Positions 1-6,260 of a stretch of DNA of 7,053 bases are shown one piece after another. The DNA is from Rubrobacter sp. Its GTDB lineage: Bacteria > Actinomycetota > Rubrobacteria > Rubrobacterales > Rubrobacteraceae. The notes under the pieces are model-generated. The model made no database searches, was not told where the DNA came from, and saw only the letters and a program-made list of their open reading frames with translations. The first letter of the stretch is position 1; every line of letters starts with the position of its first letter. The position numbers and the translations under genes were made by a program. The DNA lies in the NCBI GenBank assembly GCA_016781635.1, contig JADDPY010000327.1, positions 1 to 7,053 of the forward strand, written 5' to 3'.

Positions 1-1
1 C

Positions 2-244
2 CTCAGGCTCCTCGTCGACACCCGGGCCCGGGACAAGGCCGGCTACACCCTAATCGCCCGGGACCTCAAATCCCGACACAAGAACCTCGACGCCATCTCC
101 GTCGAGTTCACGGACACGAAGGGCACGTTCTCCTATTCAGGGGCCGCCCTCATCTTCAACACCTCGGCCGGAGCCCAATTTATAGGTTACGCTTACGGGG
201 CCCCAAACGACGATGGGTACTACGTCTCCGTCGCAAACAATTAG
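2..244 (+). CDS. C-terminal end of an unrecognised protein (cut by left edge)
   Basis: An open frame enters from the left edge and runs 80 codons to a TAG at 242-244; base 1 belongs to the preceding codon, and no start lies in the window. The translation begins LRLLVDTRARDKAGY and ends in a stretch rich in Gly, Tyr and Asn (GYAYGAPNDDGYYVSVANN). The composition is balanced, with alternating hydrophobic residues (AISVEFTD, GAALIFNT) and no Arg/Pro excess, unlike the antisense frames in this window, so I take it as real coding sequence. It has no membrane segment and no motif I can name. The aromatic and glycine-rich tail would suit a small beta-rich, possibly exported, domain, but that is only an impression. 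It is convergent with the LLM gene, with only 3 bp between the two stops. Function unknown. Confidence 0.7.
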   Translation, partial: LRLLVDTRARDKAGYTLIARDLKSRHKNLDAISVEFTDTKGTFSYSGAALIFNTSAGAQFIGYAYGAPNDDGYYVSVANN

Positions 245-247
245 TTC

Positions 248-1264
248 TTACAAGGCAGCGTTGGGCCTCGCGCCGAGCGCCGGCACGACCTCCTGACCAT
301 AGGCCTCCAGCGTCTCCTCCATCGCGTCGTGCATGAGGTAGACGTTGAACTGGTCGACCCCGAGATCCTTCAGCTCGGTCAGCTTTTTTACGTGGTCTTC
401 GATGGGGCCGAGAATGCAGAAGCGGTCCACTATCGCGTCGGGGACGAAGTTTGTCGTGGGGTTTCCGGCCTTACCGTGGTGGGTGTAGTCGTAGGATTGG
501 CGGGATTTTATGTAGTCCGTGAGCGCGGCCGGGACCTCTCCCCCCTCGCCGTAGCGCCCGACGAGGTCGGCGACGTGGTTGCCGACCATGCCGCCGAACC
601 AGCGGCACTGGTCGCGCGCGTGGGCGAGGTCGTCGCCGACGTAAGCGGGGGCGGCGACGCAGATCTTCACGTCTTTGGGGTCCCTGCCCGCCGCGACGGC
701 GGCGTCGTGGACGTGGCGCATCGTCCACTCCAGGATGACGGGGTCGGCGAGTTGGAGGATGAAACCGTCGGCCTTTCGCCCGATCAGGGCGAGCGCCCTG
801 GGGCCGTAGCCGGCCATCCACACGTCGAGCTTCCCGTCCTTCACCCATGGGATGCGGACCGATGCGCCGGAGACGTCGATCTCGCGGCCCTCGGCGAGCT
901 CTTTTATGACGTGCATCGCCGCCTCTACTTCGGCGAGCGTCGTCGGCTTCTTGCCCAGGACGCGTTGGGCCGAGTCGCCGCGACCGATGCCGCAGATCGT
1001 GCGGTTACCGAACATGTCGTTGAGGGTGGCGAAGAGGGAGGCCGTCACGGACGGGTCGCGGCTCGCGGGGTTGGTGACGAACGGCCCCACCAGGATCTTC
1101 TCGGTAGAAGAGAGCATCTGCGAGTAGATGACGTAGGGCTCCTGCCACAGGATGTGCGAGTCGAAGGTCCAGGCATGCGTGAAGCCGAAGGATTCCGCTC
1201 TCTTTGTCAGTTCCACCACGCGCCACGCCGGCGGGTTGGTCTGCAAGGTCACTCCGAAGTCCAT
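248..1264 (-). CDS. LLM-class flavin/F420-dependent oxidoreductase (TIGR03842-like)
   Basis: A 338-residue TIM-barrel protein of the luciferase-like monooxygenase superfamily. Visible signatures are the N-terminal strand MDFGVTLQTNPP, the cofactor-side segment GPFVTNPASRDPSVTAS (about residues 60-76), the GIGRGDSA motif (92-99) followed by a helix typical of Mer-like and F420-dependent members, and WMAGYGPRAL (149-158). The length is normal for the family. It resembles the group named 'F420-dependent oxidoreductase, CPS_4043 family', whose substrate is not established as far as I know; F420 rather than FMN use is inferred from family. The start is supported by a purine-rich Shine-Dalgarno (GGAGAGGAGA, 1271-1280) seven bases or less from the ATG. 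It is the last gene of the pyrimidine-degradation operon, 31 bp after the damaged permease gene. It may act on a pyrimidine or dihydropyrimidine intermediate, as RutA, another LLM enzyme, does on uracil; that role is inference. Confidence 0.88.
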   Translation of the reverse strand: MDFGVTLQTNPPAWRVVELTKRAESFGFTHAWTFDSHILWQEPYVIYSQMLSSTEKILVGPFVTNPASRDPSVTASLFATLNDMFGNRTICGIGRGDSAQRVLGKKPTTLAEVEAAMHVIKELAEGREIDVSGASVRIPWVKDGKLDVWMAGYGPRALALIGRKADGFILQLADPVILEWTMRHVHDAAVAAGRDPKDVKICVAAPAYVGDDLAHARDQCRWFGGMVGNHVADLVGRYGEGGEVPAALTDYIKSRQSYDYTHHGKAGNPTTNFVPDAIVDRFCILGPIEDHVKKLTELKDLGVDQFNVYLMHDAMEETLEAYGQEVVPALGARPNAAL

Positions 1265-1295
1265 TGTTGGTCTCCTCTCCCGGGCCGGGTCACTC

Positions 1296-1981
1296 TTACG
1301 CGGGCGGTCCTCCGCCCATGGACTCCCAGGCGCGCACGTCCGGGTTCTGCCTTACGCTGGACCTCCCCGGCAGCAAGCTCATCAACAGGTACGCCACGGC
1401 CGCAACCCCAAAAGTAAAGAAGAGGCCGTAGGTGTAGAAGCTGTCTATGAACCTCGGGTTTTCTACTATCCCGCCGGGGGTGGCGGCCTTGAGGAAGCCG
1501 GGGACGACCGGGACCACGCCGACGAGAACGGCACCGATGGCCTTCCAGTTGTAGCCGTTGGAGTAGGAGTGTACTTGACGTCGGACCAGCGCCCGGGCCA
1601 TCGCCGCCACGTTCGCCCCCTTGACCCCGAACGACGAGCGGACGAAGACCGGGAACAGGACGCCGTACTTGGTGCCGGCGTGGGCGTTGAGGATCATGGG
1701 GATCAAGACGATGACGTTCCCCAGGGAGATCGTGAGCAGAGCTTGCCACCAGCTTATCCCGGCGACCATGAGCCCGGAGTCCAGGGTGTAAGTGGTTATA
1801 ACGATCGCCATGCCTACCCAGAGCGCCGCTAAGTTGTACGTGGTCCAGGTCCGCTGCTCGGGGCCGGTCGGCGCCAGGTCCTCGTTGTACAGCTTCGAGG
1901 ACATCACCCCGGTCTCTTTGTGCGCGCCAACTCCGACGCATCCCTCACCGCGAGATCCCTGAACTCGTCTCCTCGCTCCAT
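1296..1981 (-). pseudogene. NCS1-family permease remnant: frameshift near the start plus large in-frame internal deletion
   Basis: NCS1 permeases import uracil, cytosine, allantoin or hydantoins through 12 membrane helices and are usually 420-500 residues long. Here ATG at 1981 reads MERGDEFRDLAVRDASELA, then leaves frame at GCGCGC (1922-1927) and stops at TGA 1906-1904. The next frame continues HKETGVMSSKLYNEDLAP. Counting from ATG 1904, 202 codons encode the N-terminal signature, helix 1 (about 24-49), helix 2 (about 52-75) and the AGTKYGVLFPVF and FGVKGAN segment. At residues 107-112 (about 1566-1586) it jumps to the C-terminal cytoplasmic loop, SYSNGYNWKA, and two last helices (about 121-139 and 154-178). 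Helices 3 to 10, with the substrate site, are absent, so transport by this product is unlikely. It sits 25 bp after the amidohydrolase gene and 31 bp before the LLM gene, so the operon appears transcribed through it. Sequencing or assembly error is possible for the 2-bp change but less so for the deletion. Confidence 0.85.
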
Positions 1982-1988
1982 GGCTTCA

Positions 1989-1996
1989 CCTTCCTC
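1989..1996 (-). promoter_or_regulatory. Shine-Dalgarno deciding the original start of the damaged permease gene
   Basis: The minus-strand sequence GAGGAAGG lies seven bases upstream of the ATG at 1981. It is the best ribosome-binding site near the permease remnant. The in-frame ATG at 1904 and GTG at 1907 have nothing comparable. This places the ancestral start at 1981 and supports reading the first 19 codons as the true N-terminus, later put out of frame. Confidence 0.65.
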
Positions 1997-2006
1997 GGTT
2001 GCCGCT

Positions 2007-3254
2007 CTAGGTCCTGCTGGCCGCCCAGTCGATCGTGCGGAGCGCGAGCCGGTGGAGCGCACGTACGGAGAGCTCCAGGTCTTCCTCGGGCGTGTCCTCT
2101 TCCTTGTTGTGGCTCAATCCGCGCAAAGACTTCACGAAGAGCATCACCGTCGGCATGAGCCGCGCCATCTCCGCCGCGTCGTGCAAGGGACCGCTCGGCA
2201 GCCGGTGCGACCTGCCGGCGACCTCCTCTATCGCCTCCTCGGCGAAACCTATCAACCCTTCGTCGAAGGGGATGGGCTCTATGTCCCAGAGCTTCTCCCA
2301 CTCGACCGAGACGCCTTCCTCGGAGGCGATCCCCTCGCTCGTCTCCTTCGCCGCCTTCAGCATGTCGGCGAGCACGTCCGCGTCCAGGGCCCGCTGGTCG
2401 AGGGAGAGCTCCGCCCAGCCGTTGAACGCCGTAACTATGCCGGGGCTGACGTTCACGAAGCCGGTGGTTCCTCGCACGTCGTCACGCCGCGCCGCGTCGT
2501 CGCGGAACGCGACCGCAGATCTCGCCGCCGCGATAAACGCGTCGCGCCGGACGTCCATCGGGGTCGAGCCGGAGTGGGCGTGTTGCCCGGTGAAGCGGAC
2601 CGCGTGGCGCTCCACCCCGAACGTGCCGAGCACGGCGCCGAGCGGCAGGTTCAGCCGCTCCAGCACGGGGCCCTGCTCTATGTGCAGCTCCAGGTAAGCG
2701 AGGGCGTTCTCCAGCTGCTTGCCGGCCTCGTTGACCCGGTCGAGGTCGACGCCGTGCTCGGCGAGGGCGTCGGGGAGGGAGATCCCGGATGCGTCTTTGA
2801 GGCCGCGCACGTCGTCGGGCTTCAGGGTGCCGGCGGCGGCGCCCGAACCGAAGAGGCTCCGGCCGAAGCGGGCGCCCTCCTCGTCGGCCCAGTCCACGAG
2901 GCGTAGGGTTACGGGGCGCTTCTGGGGGGCGAGGACGCGTAACACCTCCAGAGCTGCCACCGTGTTGAGCGCCCCGTCGAGCCAGCCGCCGTTCGGGACG
3001 GAGTCGATGTGTCCGCCTAGAAGGACGGCCTCTTCGGAATCACCCGGTGCGGTCGCCCAGAGGTTGCCGGCCTCGTCCGTCTCGACCTCGACGCCCTCGA
3101 TCTCCGCGAGCTTCTCCCGCAGCCAACCGCGCGCCTTCGCCCACTCGTCCGTCCAGCACACGCGCCGGGCGCCGCCGGGGCCGCCGGTGAGCGCCGCGAG
3201 CTCCTTCAACTCCTCGACGGCCCGGCGGGCGTCCACACCTTCTGTTTGCTTCAT
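2007..3254 (-). CDS. M20-family Zn-dependent carbamoyl-amino-acid amidohydrolase, probable beta-ureidopropionase
   Basis: A 415-residue amidase of the hydantoinase/carbamoylase branch of M20 metallopeptidases, of normal length. It hydrolyses an N-carbamoyl amino acid to the free amino acid, CO2 and ammonia; here N-carbamoyl-beta-alanine to beta-alanine is most likely, given its neighbours. Family metal ligands are visible: H82 in GGHIDSVPNGG, bridging D93 in DGAL, E125/E126 in DWADEEGARFG, H191 in LELHIEQGP, and H382 in SLRGLSHNKEED. The lid/dimerisation domain carries HAHSGSTPMDVRRDAF (225-240), and SGPLHDAAE (354-362) holds a conserved His-Asp. The frame is open far upstream, antisense-like inside the aminotransferase gene. 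I chose ATG 3254 because it begins the family's N-terminal helix, has GGAAGGGG about seven bases upstream, and overlaps the previous stop as ATGA. Close alternatives are L-carbamoylase or allantoate amidohydrolase; the dihydropyrimidinase and aminotransferase favour the pyrimidine route. Confidence 0.9.
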   Translation of the reverse strand: MKQTEGVDARRAVEELKELAALTGGPGGARRVCWTDEWAKARGWLREKLAEIEGVEVETDEAGNLWATAPGDSEEAVLLGGHIDSVPNGGWLDGALNTVAALEVLRVLAPQKRPVTLRLVDWADEEGARFGRSLFGSGAAAGTLKPDDVRGLKDASGISLPDALAEHGVDLDRVNEAGKQLENALAYLELHIEQGPVLERLNLPLGAVLGTFGVERHAVRFTGQHAHSGSTPMDVRRDAFIAAARSAVAFRDDAARRDDVRGTTGFVNVSPGIVTAFNGWAELSLDQRALDADVLADMLKAAKETSEGIASEEGVSVEWEKLWDIEPIPFDEGLIGFAEEAIEEVAGRSHRLPSGPLHDAAEMARLMPTVMLFVKSLRGLSHNKEEDTPEEDLELSVRALHRLALRTIDWAASRT

Positions 3255-4558
3255 GGGCTCACCCCTTCCCTCGCCCCGATCTCGGCGAGCGCCTCCTCCA
3301 TGATCCCGGCCGCCTCGTGTGCGGCCTCCCGCATGATCGTCAGGGGCGGTGAGATGCGTATGGTGTTCGCCTTCAGGCCGCCCTTGCCGACGAGCAGGCC
3401 CCGTCTCCGGCATGCCTCCAGGAAACGGTTGGCCGCCGCGGGGTCGGGCGCGGTCCCGGGTCCGACAATCTCCAGCGCGAGCATCAGGCCCCGGCCGCGG
3501 ACCTCGCCGATCGCCGGGTGAACGTCGGCCATCTTCAGCAGGCGGTCCTTGAGGTACGTCCCAACCTCGTGGGCGTTTCCTTGGAGGTTGTTGTCGAGGA
3601 TGTAGTTCAGGTTGGCGAGCGCCCCCGTCGAGGAGATCGGGTTGCCCCCGAAGGTCGAGAGGTGGAGGTTCGGGGAGACGGACTCCACCACCTCGGCGCG
3701 GCCCATTACGGCGCCGATGGCGAGGCCGTTGCCGAGGCCCTTCGCCATCACGACGAGGTCCGGCTCGACGTCGAAGGCCTCGATCCCCCAGAAGTGGCTC
3801 CCCGTGCGCCCGAAGCCGGTCTGGACCTCGTCCACGATAAACAGGATGCCGGTCTCGTCCAGGATCTCCTTGACCCGCTCGAAGTAGCCGGGCGGCGCCT
3901 CGATAAAGCCGCCGACCCCCTGTATCGGCTCGGCGATGTACGCCGCGACGTGTCCGGTCGTCTCCTCGCCGACGATGGCGCGGAGATCGTCGGCGCACTG
4001 AAGGTTGCACCTGGGCTCCGTGCTGCAGAACGGGCAGCGCATACGGTACGGGTTCGGCGCGTAGGAGACGTCGAGGCCGGAGCGGCTCGTCGGGCTCCAC
4101 TGGCTCTGGCCGGTGATCCCCATCGTCGCGAAGGAGCGGCCGTGGTAGGAGGAGCGGAGCGCTATGACCTCGCTCGAGTTGCGATACCGGGTGGCGAAGA
4201 GGAGCGCGGCCTCGTTCGCTTCCGTCCCGCTGCCGACGAAGAAGATCTTCTTGTCGCCGGAGATGGGCGCCCGTTCGATCAGCTTCTCCGCCAGCTTGAT
4301 CTGGTTCTCGATGAGGTACAGCGTCGAGGTGTGAAGGACCTTGTCGACCTGGCCCTTTATGGCCTCGGTGATCTCGGGTACGGCATGGCCGCTGATCGCG
4401 GTCACGATCCCACCGAAGAAGTCGAGGTACTCGTTCCCCTCGTAGTCCCGGACCTTGAACCCCTCGCCGCGCTCGATGCCGATGGGCTTCTCGTAGTAGA
4501 GCGGCATCCAGCCGGGCATCACGGCGTCGTGCCGCGCCCTCAACTCGTCGTGGTTCAT
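3251..4558 (-). CDS. Class III PLP-dependent aminotransferase, probable beta-alanine (3-amino-2-methylpropionate)-pyruvate type
   Basis: A 435-residue fold-type I aminotransferase of the AGXT2/PYD4-like subgroup. Seen in order: N-terminal YYEKPIGIERGEGFKVRDYEG, the phosphate-cup GSGTEANE (109-116), SYHGRS (137-142, the ring-stacking aromatic), EPIQGVGG (210-217), DEVQTGFGRTG (243-253, with D243 expected to pair with the pyridine nitrogen), Schiff-base lysine K273 in VVMAKGLGNG, and STFGGNP (301-307). All key residues are present and the length is standard. In this operon it would convert beta-alanine plus an oxo-acid to malonate semialdehyde plus alanine; gamma-aminobutyrate or ornithine activity cannot be excluded. 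A four-cysteine cluster (C175, C178, C184, C188) lies before the PLP aspartate. Its ATG overlaps the dihydropyrimidinase stop as ATGA, and no Shine-Dalgarno is recognisable ahead of it, so translation probably depends on coupling. Its own stop overlaps the amidohydrolase start the same way. Confidence 0.9.
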   Translation of the reverse strand: MNHDELRARHDAVMPGWMPLYYEKPIGIERGEGFKVRDYEGNEYLDFFGGIVTAISGHAVPEITEAIKGQVDKVLHTSTLYLIENQIKLAEKLIERAPISGDKKIFFVGSGTEANEAALLFATRYRNSSEVIALRSSYHGRSFATMGITGQSQWSPTSRSGLDVSYAPNPYRMRCPFCSTEPRCNLQCADDLRAIVGEETTGHVAAYIAEPIQGVGGFIEAPPGYFERVKEILDETGILFIVDEVQTGFGRTGSHFWGIEAFDVEPDLVVMAKGLGNGLAIGAVMGRAEVVESVSPNLHLSTFGGNPISSTGALANLNYILDNNLQGNAHEVGTYLKDRLLKMADVHPAIGEVRGRGLMLALEIVGPGTAPDPAAANRFLEACRRRGLLVGKGGLKANTIRISPPLTIMREAAHEAAGIMEEALAEIGAREGVSP

Positions 4559-5958
4559 ACGCGTACCGACAGGTCGGGCGCCGTGAAGCTCCGCTCTACA
4601 AACCGGCCCGAGCCGTGCTCGCCGACGACCTCGCCGTCCCGGTAGACGAGGCTCCCCCGCACGTAGACCGAGGCCGGACCACCGGTGAAGGTCATCCCCT
4701 CGTACGGGGTGTAGTCCGAGTTGCCGTGGCGGTTACTTGCCGTCGCCGTGGTGGCGAGCTCCGGGTCCCACAGGACGATGTCCGCGTCGGCACCCGGGAC
4801 CAGGGCGCCCTTCTGCGGGTGGGTGCCGTAGATGCGGGCCTGGTTTGTCGAGAGGACGGCGACAAACTGGTTCTCGGAGAGGCGTCCCTCGCGCACCCCG
4901 AGCGTCCACAAAACCTGCGCCCTCTCTTCGGCGCCGGGGATGCCGTTGGGGATCTTGGTGAAGTCGTCGCGCCCCATCTCCTTCTGCCCCTCGTAATTAA
5001 AGGCGCAGTGGTCGGAGCCGAAGATCTGGAGGTCACCGAACTTCAGCCCGTTCCACAGCGCCGGGCGGTTGGACGGGTCGCGAAGCGGCGGAGAGCAGAC
5101 GTACTTTGCGCCCTCGAAGCCTTCGCGCGCCAAATCTTCGTACGAAAAGGCGAAGTATTGAGGGCACGTCTCGGCGTAGACGGTCTGGCCGCGCTCGTGG
5201 GCCCGGTGGATCTCCTCGAGCGCCGGCGCGCACGAGACGTGGACGACGAGGATGGGGGCTTGCGCGACTTCGGCGAGCCGTATGGCCCGCGCCGTCGCCT
5301 CGGCCTCGACCTCCGGCGGACGGGTGAGGGCGTGGAAGTGAGGCGCCGTGTCGCCGCGAGCGAGGGCTTGCTCCTGTAGCTTCGCCACGACGTCGCCGTT
5401 CTCGGCGTGGACCATGACGAGTACGCCAGCTTCTTTGGAGAGTTGGAGCACCTCGAAGAGGTCGTCATCCTCGGTGTAGAGGGGGGTGCCCTTGTAGGCC
5501 ATAAAGATCTTGACGGAGGCGACGCCCTTCTCGCGCAGCGTCGCGAGCTCGGGCTTTATGTCCTCCCGGAGGTCGGCGATGGCGACATGGAGGCCATAGT
5601 CTATGAGCGCCTTACCACGAGCCTCTTCCTGCCAGGTATCGATGGCCTGGGCGAGTGTTCCGCCTTCCTCCTGGAGGGAGAAGTCGATGATGGTGGTAGT
5701 TCCGCCGGCCGCGGCGGCGGCCGTTCCCGTGGCCCAATCGTCCGTCGTCACCGTCCCGCCGAAGGGCATCGCCATGTGGGTGTGGGCGTCTATGAAGCCC
5801 GGCATGACGAGCTTGCCGGAGGCATGCACCATCTGCGCACCGTCGGACGGGAGGTCCGTGCCGACGGCGGCTATCTTCTCGTCCTCGACGAGGACGTCGG
5901 CCTCGAAACTGCCGTCGGCGGTGACGATCCTACCGCCGGTGAAAAGTATCTTGCTCAT
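4555..5958 (-). CDS. hydA: Dihydropyrimidinase / D-hydantoinase
   Basis: A 467-residue cyclic amidohydrolase that opens dihydrouracil or dihydrothymine (and hydantoins) to the N-carbamoyl amino acid. The binuclear-metal set of the family is complete: H59 and H61 in GFIDAHTHM, carbamylated lysine K150 in SVKIFMAYKG, H184 in VMVHAENGD, H240 in VVHVSCAP and D316 in GSDHCAF. Substrate-contact positions also match: Y155, S289 in VCSPPLRD, and N338 in KIPNGIPGAEER, a hallmark of dihydropyrimidinases rather than allantoinases or dihydroorotases. The C-terminal small-domain segment HGNSDYTPYEGM is typical. The start at ATG 5958 has a strong GGGAGGAG site (5963-5970) and matches the family N-terminus (KILFTGGRIVTADG). 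It is the first gene of the overlapping enzyme set and has about 300 bp of non-coding DNA upstream, so the operon promoter probably lies there. Confidence 0.96.
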   Translation of the reverse strand: MSKILFTGGRIVTADGSFEADVLVEDEKIAAVGTDLPSDGAQMVHASGKLVMPGFIDAHTHMAMPFGGTVTTDDWATGTAAAAAGGTTTIIDFSLQEEGGTLAQAIDTWQEEARGKALIDYGLHVAIADLREDIKPELATLREKGVASVKIFMAYKGTPLYTEDDDLFEVLQLSKEAGVLVMVHAENGDVVAKLQEQALARGDTAPHFHALTRPPEVEAEATARAIRLAEVAQAPILVVHVSCAPALEEIHRAHERGQTVYAETCPQYFAFSYEDLAREGFEGAKYVCSPPLRDPSNRPALWNGLKFGDLQIFGSDHCAFNYEGQKEMGRDDFTKIPNGIPGAEERAQVLWTLGVREGRLSENQFVAVLSTNQARIYGTHPQKGALVPGADADIVLWDPELATTATASNRHGNSDYTPYEGMTFTGGPASVYVRGSLVYRDGEVVGEHGSGRFVERSFTAPDLSVRV

Positions 5959-5962
5959 CCGA

Positions 5963-5970
5963 CTCCTCCC
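5963..5970 (-). promoter_or_regulatory. Strong Shine-Dalgarno of dihydropyrimidinase
   Basis: GGGAGGAG on the minus strand sits four bases before the ATG at 5958, closer than usual but the core GGAG is correctly placed. It is the strongest ribosome-binding site among the three overlapping enzymes, as expected for the first gene of a translationally coupled set. Confidence 0.65.
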
Positions 5971-6260
5971 TTACTTACATCCCCGGTGCCGGGAGATCAC
6001 GGCGTAATACTTGCAGTGTGGGCACCGTGTATTCTTGCGTCAAGCCGCCTGTAAACCGTCATCCCCGGTCCGAACCGGGCAGATCGACGCCGATGTCCTG
6101 CAAGCATCGAGAGGTCCCCGTAGCCCCCGAGACGTCCCGCAACGGATTCGTCCGGGGTCAGTTCGTCGCCCGGCGCGATCGCGGACCGGAGCAGACGTAG
6201 GGCACGGGACCTGTCGCGGAGAGGCGGGTGAGGGTACGGTGCCCCGGTGGAGGGGTCCGT
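5971..6260 (-). promoter_or_regulatory. Intergenic leader between NCS1 permease and dihydropyrimidinase; probable promoter/operator region
   Basis: This 290-bp stretch holds no gene I can support. On the minus strand a TTGACG box (6043-6038), inside the small inverted repeat CTTG-ACG-CAAG (6044-6034), is a possible -35, but no good -10 lies 16-18 bases downstream. A TATTAC (6009-6004) is a possible -10 without a good -35 partner. The heptamer CGGTGCC (5984-5990) and its exact complement GGCACCG (6021-6027) could pair in an RNA leader or mark an operator. Because the strong Shine-Dalgarno follows, transcription may start here, or may continue from the upstream permease gene. No riboswitch class is recognised. 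Confidence 0.35.
6064..6079. other. Perfect 6-bp hairpin in the permease-dihydropyrimidinase gap
   Basis: CCCGGT and ACCGGG (6064-6069 and 6074-6079) are exact complements around a four-base loop. On the minus strand the hairpin falls about 180 bases after the permease stop and is not followed by a T-run, so it is not a classical intrinsic terminator. It could stall polymerase, protect the message, or be an operator palindrome. Confidence 0.35.

Noticed and set aside
329..1417. Long plus-strand open frame opposite the LLM gene
   Set aside because: Its composition is that of an antisense shadow. The minus-strand frame has clear LLM motifs and a good ribosome-binding site.
3255..4100. Upstream open extension of the M20 amidohydrolase frame to a 697-codon ORF
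   Set aside because: The extra codons are rich in Arg, Pro and Gly, overlie the well-supported aminotransferase gene in another frame of the same strand, and lack family similarity. The family N-terminus begins at 3254.
3518..4645. Long plus-strand open frame opposite the aminotransferase
   Set aside because: It spans the coupled ATGA junction, has Arg/Val/Asp-rich shadow composition, and has no motif. The minus-strand gene is certain.
6064..6079. Intrinsic terminator of the right-hand permease gene
   Set aside because: The stem is only 6 bp, lies about 180 bases past the stop, and neither strand has a T-run after it.
6034..6082. tRNA-like look (CTGTAAA anticodon-like loop followed by GGTCCGAACC)
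   Set aside because: The putative T-loop has six bases instead of seven, the anticodon stem does not pair, and no D-arm or acceptor stem is found. A tRNA cannot be supported.
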